DNA from: Petunia secreta
Lineage: Eukaryota; Streptophyta; Magnoliopsida; Solanales; Solanaceae
Reading direction: 5' to 3'
DNA: 64,000 nucleotides
Assembly: GCA_029990175.1 (NCBI GenBank)
Contig: JARKIP010000021.1
Span: 16,311,501-16,375,500 of the forward strand
This document shows, in pieces, positions 48,473-59,224 of the stretch (position 1 is its first letter; each line of letters begins with the position of its first letter). The position numbers and the translations under genes were made by a program. The notes below the pieces were generated by a model. The model did not search any database, had not been told where the DNA came from, and worked only from the letters and a program-made list of their open reading frames with translations.

Positions 48473-49307
48473 TTGTTCTACAGTGTACAAGATAATATCC
48501 AAGATTATATTTGGTAGAATCAAATGGGTCATTGATGGTATAATGGGTCAGAGTCAGTCTGCCTTTATTCCTAGTAGGTTAATCTCAGATAACATAGTCC
48601 TGAACCATGAACTTGTCAAAAGATACACTAGGTAAAATATTTCCCCTAGATGTATGATCAAGGCCGACTTGTAAAAGGCTTATGATTCTATTGAATGGTG
48701 TTTTATTGACCAGATGTTAAAAGCTCTTGGGTTTCCTATGAATATTGTAGACTGGATAATGACATGTATTACCACAGTGAGCTACACCTTCATAATTAAT
48801 GGAGGATTGTCTAACACAATGAAGGCTAAAAGATGTATTCGACAGGGTGACCCTGTCTCCCCATATCTCTTTGTGTTACTGATGGAATATTTAAACAGAA
48901 GCTTAAAGTCCCTTCACCATCTGCCTGAATTTAACTATCATCCAATGTATCAAAAACTTGGAATCACTCACCTTTGTTTTGCAGAAGACTTACTGATGTT
49001 TGTCAGGGGAGATCTGAAGTCTGTACAACTTTTGCAAAAAAAGTTATTAATATTTTCAACAGCCTCGAGGCTAAAAGCAAACCTGAGCAAAAGTCAAGTT
49101 TATTTTAAAGGGTTGGATGCTGATACTCAAAAGGAAATTTTGAAGGCCTTGGGATATGAATTGGGTACCCTCCCTTTCAAATATTTGGGAGTTCCCTTGC
49201 CAACCAAAAGACTCACTGTAACACAATGTAAACCACATGCTGACAAGATTACTGTCAAGATAATCTCCTGGATGGCTAGAAATCTTTCTTATTCTAGTAG
49301 AGTGTAA
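48473..49307 (+). pseudogene. LINE reverse transcriptase fragment
   Basis: Pieces read ISKIIFGRIK, QSAFIPSRLISDNI, then IRQGDPVSPYLFVLLMEYL and the catalytic box CFAEDLLMF, where FADD is normal, so one catalytic Asp is now Glu. FKYLGVPLPTKRLT follows, typical of plant L1 ORF2. The frame contains stops (for example near 48673) and one shift. Not active. Confidence 0.87.
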
Positions 49308-49631
49308 ACGATAAGCGCTACCCTGTTTGGGGTGCAAGCCTATTGGTCACAATTATTCCTAATCCTATCCGGACTAGTACAACTACTATTTCAAATAGAA
49401 CACTTGTAGCATGGGAAAAAACATGTTTGCCCCTAGCTGCTAGAGGAATGAACATAATCAACCTCCAAATTTGGAATCAGGCAGCTATATGCAAACTTCT
49501 ATAGGTATTGAATCAGAAAAAAGAAAAAATATGGATAACTTGGGTGCATACCTACTATATAAAACAGAAGGATTTATTGACTATGAATGTGCCTGGACAA
49601 GCAGCTTGGATGATCAAGAAAATTTGGAATA

Positions 49632-50030
49632 TGTAGTAAACGGTACTAACACTCAACTCATAAAACAATGGAACATGGAATTATAGCTTTGATTGATATA
49701 GAAATTGACAAATTACAACGACTCAATAAGAACAGGGCACGAAGTAAAGATACTAGATAACAAAGATAGGATAGGAAGGGTGATGAGAGGAATCAGAAGA
49801 ACTTGGGATGAGAAGACTAGAAGAATTGAAGATGAGGGGATACAGACTTTGCCTAAGGCACAGTTCATAATTTGCATAAGCCTTAATGCTAACACATTGT
49901 TCCTTTTAACTAGTTGTTAATTGGGCCTGGATCCCAAATATAGATATCTAAACGGGTTTTGGGCTGCTTCTTCATGAGTCTCCAATCCACGAGCCCATTC
50001 CCCAATAATGCTTCAGGCTCATTCATAACA
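49632..50030 (-). repeat. 3' LTR of the young LTR element
   Basis: 399 bp, identical by eye to 53157-53555. The last 40 or so codons and the stop of the giant ORF lie inside it. Confidence 0.95.
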
Positions 50031-53000
50031 ATACTCCCACCCTCAATGAGAACCTTGTCCTCAAGGTTCGAATATGACAACATTGATAGCATAGCGATGA
50101 TTCTGTGAAGACTCAAAAGTGGAGCAAGTGCAACAGTAACAAAATACACATCTAAAGAACCACGAGCAAACAAATCCCCTGAGAATAATGGTGTAGAGAA
50201 GTAAAACTGGTGTTCTGCCATAAATTTGTACAAGGAAGCAGTAGAGAACAATTTTGATATTGGCCACACCCTTGCCAAGAAAAATCCAAGTCGTACCACT
50301 TCCATCCTAACACCAATTTGACCATTCAGCAATATTAGGAGTCGGACTTCACCAAGAGTGTAAAGAAAAGAACTAGCACTAGACACCATAGTGAAATTTT
50401 CAATTTTCTCCCCTGTATCAATAGGGTTGCTTCTCAAGTAAAAAGCTCCTCCACCCCCTAAAGTGAAACAGTTTGTGACCTTTGTTAATTCCTGTTGTTG
50501 TCGATATGATCTTTTGACAATGGTCAAGATCAACAAACCACGATATATTAGTCCATATATAACCAGCTCATCATCTGCCACTTTGCAAAATACCTGCTCT
50601 TGATACACAGAGTGTTTAAATGGGTTCACATGGTTACTTCTAATGAGTGGCAGTAATGGACTCCATGATTGCACAATATCATCGGGACTTGTTGCAGGAG
50701 GATGCTTTGTCCGCCACTTCCAGGAACTCCACAAATTTTTTTTGAATTCTACCTCTAATGACTGCACCCGTAGCACTCTTATATTAGATCCTTTCTCATA
50801 AAAGATAATCCAAGAAGCGTAGCAAAAATAATGATGAAGTAGTGCCGCTGTAAAGTAGTGCACAGAATATTTGTAGTATGGGAAGTCTTGTACATAGTGT
50901 ACATTCCTTCGAGGATACAGAATAGTCATGGAGAAGTGCTGGCTGCTAGAGAGTGAATAACATGAAGAAGATGCATAGTGGTAGAACAAGAGTGCCTTAA
51001 GAAACTTCAGTTGCAATGTATCAAAAATATTATTTTCTGTTGCTAGTACCAGTGCCAAGTCAGTTGTTGTTAAGTGCAAGCCAAAACAAGATTGGATTAA
51101 TCCGTCAATTGGAAAATTACCACTGTCAACTCTAAGAGCAAATACACCACTAATCCCTACACCATCAGCTTCATTTGCAAATAAGAGCTTATATCCATCA
51201 CGAGTGATCAGTAATAGAGTCGCACCGGGATCAAATGGGAAGTGATTTGCTCGGTCTTGTGCGTAATGTTCAGGAGGCATGTCAGATTCTCGACCACCAA
51301 AGCATTTGAGCCAATGATAAATAACTCCTGTTAGTGTCATGCGAGATAATGTTTCTGTAGAGTCAAACCATCCAATAATTCTACCAGGACCACAAAATTT
51401 TGCAAAGTTTTCCAGTATCGCAGTGAACACCTTGTCAAGCACATGCTTATTGCCTCTAAGTAGAACTTTACGACAAGAGACCACCAGTACCATATGTGAT
51501 TCTGTTTCGGCAGTAACATTCTCGTTTACCAGCCCACTCTCATCAACTAGCATTTCGGGTTCCTGGTCTTCAACGAATTTGACACCCTTTAATTCAGATT
51601 CAATCAAACCAGCAAAGACATTCCTAAACGCATAATAATAGGTGTTCGGTAGCAGAACATGAGAGCCTGGATCATGGGGGTACAGATCATAGATGGACTC
51701 CTCTAATGAACAAAGTTGTAGAGTATCTAGAAGGCTTCCCTTTGAAAGGTCATTTATTGTTCTTATAACAGCACCCCAGGAATCAAGCTCTAGCAAAGCT
51801 TTGTGCTCTCTGCTTCTCCATTCTTTGTTATCAACAAATAAAGCCAACACATTACTAGGATGACGCAACTGTAAAATTTCAAAATTAAGAACACCAGTGT
51901 TCCAATGCAGACCATAGGCGACTGAGACATACACCAGTAGCAGGGATTGTAGACATGAAATAATGCTGCCACCAACAACATTGGAAATCATAAAACTTTG
52001 AAACGAGTCTTTTCCTACGCCTACTAATGCCATCACACCCATGTGGAGAAATGGAAGATTATTGTCTAAAACCACATTAGATGTCCAAGTTGCAACAAAT
52101 ATTATCACCCTATCAAGAGGCATATCACTCCTTGGAAAGCCAACGTACTGTTGCATGGCACCTTCAATGTTCCTTGGTACCCTTTTATAGGCATCAACAA
52201 TATTCCTAAACTTAAGTAACATTGTACCATGATCAAACGGCAAGTCGACTCTATGCATCGGGCATGAAATATCTGATGATTTGATAACTGATCCAAATAA
52301 AGCCAAGTGATATGGAAAAGTCTCTTGATAAGAGTAACACAAATGAAAGGACGCTCCAATGGTAACCAATGGTGCCTCATCATTTTTGTCTTTTTCAGCA
52401 AGCTTATCACAATTCATTGGCTCAAAGTGGTGTAAATTTGCTTTATCAAATGATAACTGTTTGTTTGCATAAGGTAGCTCAAGTGTATCGCTATGGGAAC
52501 ATTTATCAAACACTTGGTCATCATTGGCTTCTAAGTGTTCCTCCTCCTCAACTTCAGATCTCATTGATTTATCCACATCACAATTGCAACCAATTGAAAC
52601 AACTGAGGAAGTAAATTGATTGGAATTTGAAAAATTACCTATCGGAAATTCTACCATCTCAGGAAGTACTACGGAATTGGCCACTGGACTGGAGTGTCTA
52701 TTATCCAAACCAGAATCGATGACTGATTTTGCAACCTCCTCCGCTTCAATAGGTAGTGGAGACACTCTCTGATCTTCCTCTTGCGCTGCCAACTTCGTGG
52801 CGTAGGCGGATAAGGCATCTTGGAACTCGCCTAGTTGGCGGAGAATTTCAGAACCAGCCTCCTCAATCTTCATCTTCAATTCATGCTTATCATGTGCTTT
52901 TCTAATCCGATTAGGAAATCGAATTAACAATTTATCCACAAAGTTATCCCAACCCGCAAGCTGCTGATTTTGAAATAGCCAGCGGTACCAATCCAAAGCC

Positions 53001-53131
53001 TCGCCATCCAAGTAGAATGAAGCAATGGACACTTGATACTGTGGAAAAATGTTGTAGAAGGCGAAAAATTGCTTTGCTTGAATGACCCAAGCAGCAGGGT
53101 TATCACCACTAAATCGATCCAACGTCACCAT
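49910..53131 (-). CDS. Uninterrupted 1073-aa ORF: Gypsy Gag-like head plus unknown body
   Basis: The ATG lies only 25 nt after the 5' LTR, so the leader is almost nil. Residues 1-120 match a Gypsy capsid domain: LDRFSGDNPAAWVIQAKQFF, then DGEALDWYRWLFQNQQL and WDNFVDKLLIRF, ending in a helical stretch. No CCHC knuckle, protease, RT or integrase motif follows. The body contains an acidic segment (about 185-255), a hydrophobic segment (about 381-412), and a repeated (F/H)D(P/H)GXXXLL motif at 299, 486 and 633. SDMP occurs before the first and third of these. A region rich in Y, F and H lies at about 705-775. The last 40 residues are encoded by the 3' LTR. I do not recognise the body. It could be a Gag-derived particle protein with added domains, or captured host or element sequence. 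An ORF of 3.2 kb without a stop in a young insertion argues that it is or recently was translated. Confidence 0.75.
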   Translation of the reverse strand: MVTLDRFSGDNPAAWVIQAKQFFAFYNIFPQYQVSIASFYLDGEALDWYRWLFQNQQLAGWDNFVDKLLIRFPNRIRKAHDKHELKMKIEEAGSEILRQLGEFQDALSAYATKLAAQEEDQRVSPLPIEAEEVAKSVIDSGLDNRHSSPVANSVVLPEMVEFPIGNFSNSNQFTSSVVSIGCNCDVDKSMRSEVEEEEHLEANDDQVFDKCSHSDTLELPYANKQLSFDKANLHHFEPMNCDKLAEKDKNDEAPLVTIGASFHLCYSYQETFPYHLALFGSVIKSSDISCPMHRVDLPFDHGTMLLKFRNIVDAYKRVPRNIEGAMQQYVGFPRSDMPLDRVIIFVATWTSNVVLDNNLPFLHMGVMALVGVGKDSFQSFMISNVVGGSIISCLQSLLLVYVSVAYGLHWNTGVLNFEILQLRHPSNVLALFVDNKEWRSREHKALLELDSWGAVIRTINDLSKGSLLDTLQLCSLEESIYDLYPHDPGSHVLLPNTYYYAFRNVFAGLIESELKGVKFVEDQEPEMLVDESGLVNENVTAETESHMVLVVSCRKVLLRGNKHVLDKVFTAILENFAKFCGPGRIIGWFDSTETLSRMTLTGVIYHWLKCFGGRESDMPPEHYAQDRANHFPFDPGATLLLITRDGYKLLFANEADGVGISGVFALRVDSGNFPIDGLIQSCFGLHLTTTDLALVLATENNIFDTLQLKFLKALLFYHYASSSCYSLSSSQHFSMTILYPRRNVHYVQDFPYYKYSVHYFTAALLHHYFCYASWIIFYEKGSNIRVLRVQSLEVEFKKNLWSSWKWRTKHPPATSPDDIVQSWSPLLPLIRSNHVNPFKHSVYQEQVFCKVADDELVIYGLIYRGLLILTIVKRSYRQQQELTKVTNCFTLGGGGAFYLRSNPIDTGEKIENFTMVSSASSFLYTLGEVRLLILLNGQIGVRMEVVRLGFFLARVWPISKLFSTASLYKFMAEHQFYFSTPLFSGDLFARGSLDVYFVTVALAPLLSLHRIIAMLSMLSYSNLEDKVLIEGGSIVMNEPEALLGNGLVDWRLMKKQPKTRLDIYIWDPGPINN

Positions 53132-53138
53132 GGAGTGC

Positions 53139-53156
53139 GAGCAATGAAAGCACCAA
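53139..53156 (-). promoter_or_regulatory. PBS-like sequence of the young LTR element
   Basis: TTGGTGCTTTCATTG directly follows the 5' LTR on the minus strand, in the position of a primer binding site. The matching tRNA was not identified. Confidence 0.55.
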
Positions 53157-53555
53157 TGTAGTAAACGGTACTAACACTCAACTCATAAAACAATGGAACA
53201 TGGAATTATAGCTTTGATTGATATAGAAATTGACAAATTACAACGACTCAATAAGAACAGGGCACGAAGTAAAGATACTAGATAACAAAGATAGGATAGG
53301 AAGGGTGATGAGAGGAATCAGAAGAACTTGGGATGAGAAGACTAGAAGAATTGAAGATGAGGGGATACAGACTTTGCCTAAGGCACAGTTCATAATTTGC
53401 ATAAGCCTTAATGCTAACACATTGTTCCTTTTAACTAGTTGTTAATTGGGCCTGGATCCCAAATATAGATATCTAAACGGGTTTTGGGCTGCTTCTTCAT
53501 GAGTCTCCAATCCACGAGCCCATTCCCCAATAATGCTTCAGGCTCATTCATAACA
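53157..53555 (-). repeat. 5' LTR of the young LTR element
   Basis: 399 bp, identical by eye to 49632-50030. The two small ORFs seen in each LTR are the same in both copies and are not genes. Confidence 0.95.
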
Positions 53556-53560
53556 GAATA

Positions 53561-54291
53561 TGAGGAAGTTCTGGCAACACATAACAGACACCAAGCACAT
53601 TAACCATAATAGAGAACTCAGCATCAAGAGTGCCTGTAAGAGTTTGAGATATGAAATTCAAAATGTACCTTGGAGAAGCCTAATTTGCTACAATGTTGCC
53701 CCCCTTCAAAACATGTCTTCATCCTATGGTTAGCACTACGGGGAAAGTTGAGAACAAAGGACAAACTGATTCGATATGGTATCCAAATTGAAGGAGCCTG
53801 AGTGCTATGCAACCAACAACTTGAAACATCTCAGCACCTATTTTTTAATGTACATTCTCCAAAGCACTTTGGCAAGAAATTTTGAATTGGCTGAAATGGA
53901 GGGGAATTATCTTGCAATGGGAGTTGGAATGGAAATGCTTATTGGCAGGTGCTAAAGATAGGCAACCACACAAGATTCTACTAAAAGCCTGTCTTGCTAG
54001 CGTTGTTTATAGGCATGCTAGTCCAGTGGAAGCACTAGCGCATGAAGTGAAAATTGCAGTCTGTATTAGAGTTCACGATAATATAAAACTATTTAAGTAT
54101 GTTGAAGATTTAAAGTGTAGCTTAGGGTAGCTTAATGCTTTCTTGTTAATGCTTTTTTATCTTTGGATGCTAGTAAGTCGTAGGAAAGAGTAGGGTGATG
54201 TATCCGTGAGAGAAGTCTAGCTAGGATGGCAAAGCCTGGGGTGAAAATATTTACCGGTGATTAAATAAAATTATTTTAATTACCAAAAAAA
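53561..54291 (+). pseudogene. LINE 3' region after the LTR-element insertion
   Basis: Translation in pieces gives CNNQLETSQHLFFNVHSPKHF, a late zinc-finger-like part of L1 ORF2 (C...H..LFF.C pattern), followed by a decayed tail and the poly(A) run. It continues the LINE from 49631. Confidence 0.7.
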
Positions 54292-54306
54292 AAAATAACA
54301 AGGGCC

Positions 54307-55604
54307 TCTTCCGCCCGACGGGGGTGCTATAGCAAGGGGAAATTTACAAAACTATGACACCATAGGTAGTGATTTGCTTTTTTGATCCCGCTTAAAGTGG
54401 TTTTGCAAGAATGACCTTCACTGACTTTAATGAATAAATTCTGAACGAAAATACCCCTATAAAATCTTATAGTGACACCCGCATCCCTCCCTTCCTTTCT
54501 AGTAAATGCTGCCTCTTAGGCAACACTTGACTTTTTATCTCTTTCCATATTCTCTAGATAACTTGAAGTGCTGATTCACCCTCAATTTCTCGTAAGTTTT
54601 GCCTCTTAGGCAACACTTGACTTTGACCCCCTCTTGCATAGGCAATACTTGCCCTTTTATCTCTTCCTATATTCTCCCAGATAACTTGAAGTGTTGTCTT
54701 GGCAGCACTTGCCCCTTTAATCTCTTTGCAGGCAGCACTTGCCCTTTATATTTTCCAAAGAGGCATCTTTTGTCAATTTTTAACTTGAAATGCTGCCTCC
54801 GAAGCTATTTTACTAAACCATTCTTAAGTGGGGACAAAAGGCCATAATCAATGATATGCGGGTACACCTTGTGAAATTTTTTGTATAGCAAGACACATTA
54901 AATATGACAAATTTACGGAAACATAACACTTCTGGTACTTTATCATAGATTTGACCCCTATAAGAAAGTCTTAGTTTTTTAGATCCCACAAGAAAGTTCT
55001 TGAATTTTTCAGTTTTTTCTATTAATAAGACTTGACGATCGCAAGAGACTTCCCCCTTGTGACTTCTAGTAATTGCTAAGAACTTTTCCTGGGCAAAAAT
55101 ATAAGACTTTTCTAATAGGGCCAAAACTGTGACACCAACATCAGATTTGTCTATTTGCGTAAAACTTATTAGAACGGAGAACCTAGTTTTAGGTAAAATC
55201 TGGAGTCAAATCCAATAGAAGATACACCAAAGTCTATCAGCTTTCATCTTTTTTGCTTTCTCATTCAATGTTAAAATCAATATTGAAATTTCGTTTAATC
55301 CGGATTCGTATTGTGTAAGAATCATTTTTAGAGGGATGCTATCGTCATGATAATTTTCATTGCTAGCACTCCAAACTCGAGGCTTTGATTAAGGGTAAAA
55401 ATATTCTATTCATCATACAATATTCTTTGGCCTCTTTCTTTGACAATTTTATAGTAGTTGTTATCGTTTTTGACGGAAGAAAAAGACACATGGGGAGTTC
55501 GGCTGGAAACAAACATATGCAAGGATTATATATGCACGCACTTTAGGCAAAAGACAGAATTATGCTTATTTTTATTGTTAGGCATTTCATAGCTTATTCC
55601 CCTA
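54307..55604. other. Intergenic DNA with degenerate GGCAACACTTG repeats
   Basis: No gene. Between 54505 and 54800 the words TGCCTCTTAGGCAACACTTG and GGCAGCACTTGCCC recur at irregular spacing, with copies of AGATAACTTGAAGTG between them. The left boundary continues the LINE target site. Confidence 0.5.
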
Positions 55605-56365
55605 CTAGTGGCTTACAGTCCAGGTCAGTCCAAACCCAAGCGTAATATAAATATTGAATTATACAAATAAAATATTTTAGTGATGGTGTTTAACTTTTGA
55701 ATCTCCTTAATAACCTTTTAACTCATATCGACCTAATTTGGAGCACTTTCTAACAGATCACGAGGAATTAAACTCAATTTTCCCTGCTATATCTGGAATT
55801 ACTATAATTTTTGAAAATTGTTGGTACTTAAATTAGGAATCTTTTTCGATAAGTCCTGCGCCTCAAGTTCAAGTAATAGGCGTAAAACTGGTTCTTTGGT
55901 TGGCAAGCTCTCAAACACTATCTCAATTTTATACTTACACCAGTGTAAATTCACGAAAATTTTCTGGAAGTTGATGATCAACAACTTAAAAATTCATGAA
56001 TTTCAGTATAAAATATTGATTATATTTTCATCAAATAACCATAAAAGTGGATATTTAATTGGCAAGCTATGCAAAAATAATTTTATATTCAACTAAAGAC
56101 CCTAAAGTGGCCACTTAGTTTTGCAAAATCTGGCAATACTTTAATTTATAGATTTGAATATGGCTCTTTGATCTGCAGTGTAAAGAGAGACTATAGTTTC
56201 AATTAGTTACCGTAAAAGTGGCTACTTTTTATTCAGTTAGCGACTCTAAAGTGGCCACTTAGTTTTGCAAAAGCTGGCTATGCTTCATTTATAGCTTTGA
56301 ACGTGTCTTCTTGATCTAAAGGCGGTGTAAAGAGTGACCATAGTTTCAATTAGTAATCGTAAAAG
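55605..56365. repeat. Direct duplication, copy 1
   Basis: About 0.75 kb similar to 57141-57815, sharing ATAAATATTGAATTATACAA, GCAAGCTCTCAAACACTATC and CAAGCTATG words in the same order. Its right end holds a tandem pair of units of about 130 bp (56104-56225 and 56233-56360). No coding content. Confidence 0.75.
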
Positions 56366-56450
56366 TGGGAAATTAGAATAATATAATATATACAAAATGG
56401 CTATCTAGTCAACTGAAATATAAAAAGTGGTTGATTTGATAATATAATAT

Positions 56451-56945
56451 CGTAAAAATTTCGTGTAGGGACCTATTTGGCGCGCGCTAATTGATTTGTA
56501 GCCGTCAAAAACAAATTCGCTGAGAAATAGCCACCTCCGGACAAAGCCCCAGTATTTATACTGGAAGCTTCAGTAAACTAACCCCAGTATAAAATACTGG
56601 GGCTTTGAACAAGTTTTGCTCAAGGCCGCAGCATTTTGTTATGGGACTTTGTATAAAACTTCAGTCCCATAACAAAATGCTGGAGCTGTGAACAAAACTT
56701 GTTCAAAGCCCCAACATTTTGTTATGGGACTGGACCTTTGTTATGAGACTTTGTATAAAGCTTCAGTCCCATAACAAATTGTTCAAAGCCCCAGTATTTT
56801 GTTATGGGACTAGTCTGGGGTGTTTTTCCAACGCTAATGGAGCTTAAGTGTGCGCGCGAATTTTTGGCTATTCTTCAATGAATTTTGAAACGGTGGATAG
56901 TCCCCAGTGAGCGCGTCCAAAAATGGCTAGTGATCAAAATTTTCC
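56451..56945. mobile_element. Short element family, copy 3 (8-bp TSD)
   Basis: Close relative of copy 1: CGTAAAAATTTCG to GATCAAAATTTTCC, flanked by the 8-bp duplication TATAATAT (56443-56450 and 56946-56953). It holds fewer CCCATAACAAAAT hairpin units than copy 1 (495 against 633 bp), so the array has grown or shrunk since the copies split. Confidence 0.82.
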
Positions 56946-57140
56946 TATAATATATACAAAATGGCTACCTAATAAACTGAAATATAAAAAGTGGTTTTTT
57001 GGGCAAATCAGTATATTACAATATATGCAAAAACCGGCTACCTAGTCAATTGAAACACAAAAAATGGCTGTTTTGGAAAATAAAGGGCACACAACCATAG
57101 GCGGGAGGAAGCAGCTCTCCTTCAACGCTTATATGCGAGT

Positions 57141-57815
57141 ACTAGTGGCTGACAGTCCGAGCCAGCTCGGGCCCAAGCATAATATAAATATTGAATTATA
57201 CAAATGGAATATTTTAGTGGTGGTGTTCAACTTTTGGGTCTCTTTAATATCCGTTTAATTCAAATCGACATAATTTGAAGCACTTTCTAGTAGATATTGA
57301 GCAATTAAACTCAATTCCCCATGCTACATCTGGAATGACTATATATTTTAAGAGTAGAATATTTTTTTATATTAGTCGTATGACAAATATTTAAACAATT
57401 ATAGTATATAGTATATATATGTACACATTTGTTAATATAGGAATCTATTCCAATGAGTCCTACGCCTCATGCTCAAGTAACATGCGTAAATGTGGTTCTT
57501 TGGTTTGCAAGCTCTCAAACACTATCTCAAGTTTTACCTACATCAATATAAATTCTAGAGATATTTTTTTGAAATTCATAATCAACAAGTTAAAAATTCA
57601 TAAATTTCAGTAAAAAAAATGATTATATCATCAAATGAACATAAAAGTGGGTATTTAATTGGCAAGCTATGGAAAAATGACTCTATATTCAATTAGCGAC
57701 TCTTGCAAAAGTAAGCAATGCTTTAAGTTATAGCTTTGAATGCATTAATTTATAGCTTTGAATGCATCTCATTGATCTGGTATAAAGAGTGACTATAGTT
57801 TCAATTAGTAATCGT
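57141..57815. repeat. Direct duplication, copy 2
   Basis: Second copy of the segment at 55605-56365, clearly diverged, with small indels, so the duplication is old. Confidence 0.75.
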
Positions 57816-57837
57816 ATAATCAGTATAATATAAAATA

Positions 57838-59049
57838 CGGAAATGGGTCAAAAATACCCTTCAACTATCGGAAATAGATCAAATTTACCCTTCATTTGAA
57901 AAGTGTCTCAAATTTACCCTCGTCGTTAAGGATTTGGATCAGATCTGCCCTTCATACTAACGGAATTCCACCTCACTATTACACATCAGTTAAATATATA
58001 CACGCATGGATAAAAAAAACCAATAACTCATTTAATGCTACCCGATAACCGATAACCCCGGCTGCTAAATATATTTGTAAACGAAGAGACAAAGTCCTCA
58101 TTGTAATTTGTAAAATCATTGTCTGAAAGAATGTAAACTACAGTAACAAAAACCGTTATATATACACAATATATTAAATGTTGAAACTTATGAGATCCAC
58201 ACTATTCTTGAAAATTGGATTAGGCAATAAAATACTATGTTTTTTCGCTTCTTCAATGTTTGGCGAGATCAATAATGGCGACCATACCCAACAGATTGAG
58301 AAGAAGCTTCAACGAGCACCTATATGCTTCTATTTTCACATGTGTTTCTTTTTTCGAGTTTTATTTTTTGCTTTTTTATTGAATTATTAGTTTGTTGAAT
58401 TGTTATGCAAATTTTGAATTTTGTTTTTAGGCATTTACTTCATAATAGTAGAGGCTAAATTTGTTGCTAGAGCTTTTTACCTCTCCATAGCCCCAACTTC
58501 CTGGTGGAATTGTTGCTTTTCAAATTAAAAATCAAAATATCAAAAGGATTCTTAATTCTATGTGTTTATTTTAAATGTAAAGAAGGTTTTAACTTTTAAC
58601 TTCATTGAAGAATATGAAACCAGTAGTTCTATCTTAGCTCACTTATCAAACAAAGCCTATGATAAGGAGTATGAGAGCAATCAAGATCCAGTGGGACGTG
58701 ATGAAAATTGTGGCCAAGTCTGATTTATGGCCGAAGAGATTACAGAGGTCATCACCAACAAAACAAAATATTTTTCTGTATCGTAATGGAATTTCTCAAC
58801 TGTTTATAGGTTTTAAGGTTAGAGGAGAAGACCTTTTTCATCAAGTAATGAGTGGCTTATGTGGCTGGCCATGTCATCAGTCTTGGAATAAAGAAACAAG
58901 CTCAAATGTGAGGTGGATGGCTGTTAAGTATGAAGGGTAGTTCTGACCCAAATCCTTAACGGCGAGGGTAAAAATTTGAGTCAATTTTCAAACGGAGGGT
59001 AAAATTGATCCATATCCAATAGTTGAGGGGTAATTTTAACCCTTTTCCG
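57838..59049. mobile_element. MULE-like non-autonomous element with long TIRs, 1212 bp
   Basis: The ends are CGGAAATGGGTCAAAAATAC and, inverted on the right, CGGAAAAGGGTTAAAATTAC. The TIRs run for about 140 bp (57838-57977 and 58910-59049). The perfect 9-bp duplication TATAAAATA flanks it (57829-57837 and 59050-59058). Long TIRs and a 9-bp duplication are the signature of Mutator-like elements. No transposase is seen. The inside (about 58000-58900) has only short ORFs, and whether it contains captured host sequence cannot be told here. Confidence 0.88.
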
Positions 59050-59224
59050 TATAAAATATACAAAACTGGCTATCTAGTAAACTGAAATACAAAAAAGTTG
59101 CTATTTTGGCAAATCAGTATATTGCATAACCTGGCTACGTAGTCAACTGAATCGTAAAAAGTGGATGTTTTGGCAAATCTTGGCGCAGAACCATAGGCAG
59201 GACGAAGCAGCTATTCGACGCTTA

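Larger units (their letters stand above)
49632..53555 (-). mobile_element. Young non-autonomous LTR element with one giant ORF, 3924 bp
   Basis: Two 399-bp LTRs (49632-50030 and 53157-53555) read as identical throughout. The 5-bp duplication GAATA flanks it (49627-49631 and 53556-53560). On the minus strand the LTR runs TGTTATGAATGAGCC to TTTACTACA. It is followed by a PBS-like TTGGTGCTTTC. Before the 3' LTR come CTTGAGGACAAGG and a polypurine tract, features known from Gypsy elements. The only ORF spans nearly the whole inside and has no pol domains, so mobility must depend on a partner. It sits inside the LINE. Confidence 0.93.
46903..54291 (+). mobile_element. 5'-truncated L1-type LINE, interrupted by an LTR element
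   Basis: It is flanked by the 15-bp target duplication AAAATAACAAGGGCC (46888-46902 and 54292-54306) and ends in a poly(A) run at about 54285-54295. It begins inside the endonuclease domain, as expected from incomplete reverse transcription. Order: endonuclease, reverse transcriptase, 3' zinc-finger region. Without the inserted LTR element it is about 3.46 kb. Many stops and shifts show that it is dead. Confidence 0.9.

Noticed and set aside
49705..49920. 71-codon ORF present identically at 53230-53445
   Set aside because: It lies in the two LTRs of the young element, so the repetition reflects LTR identity, not two genes.
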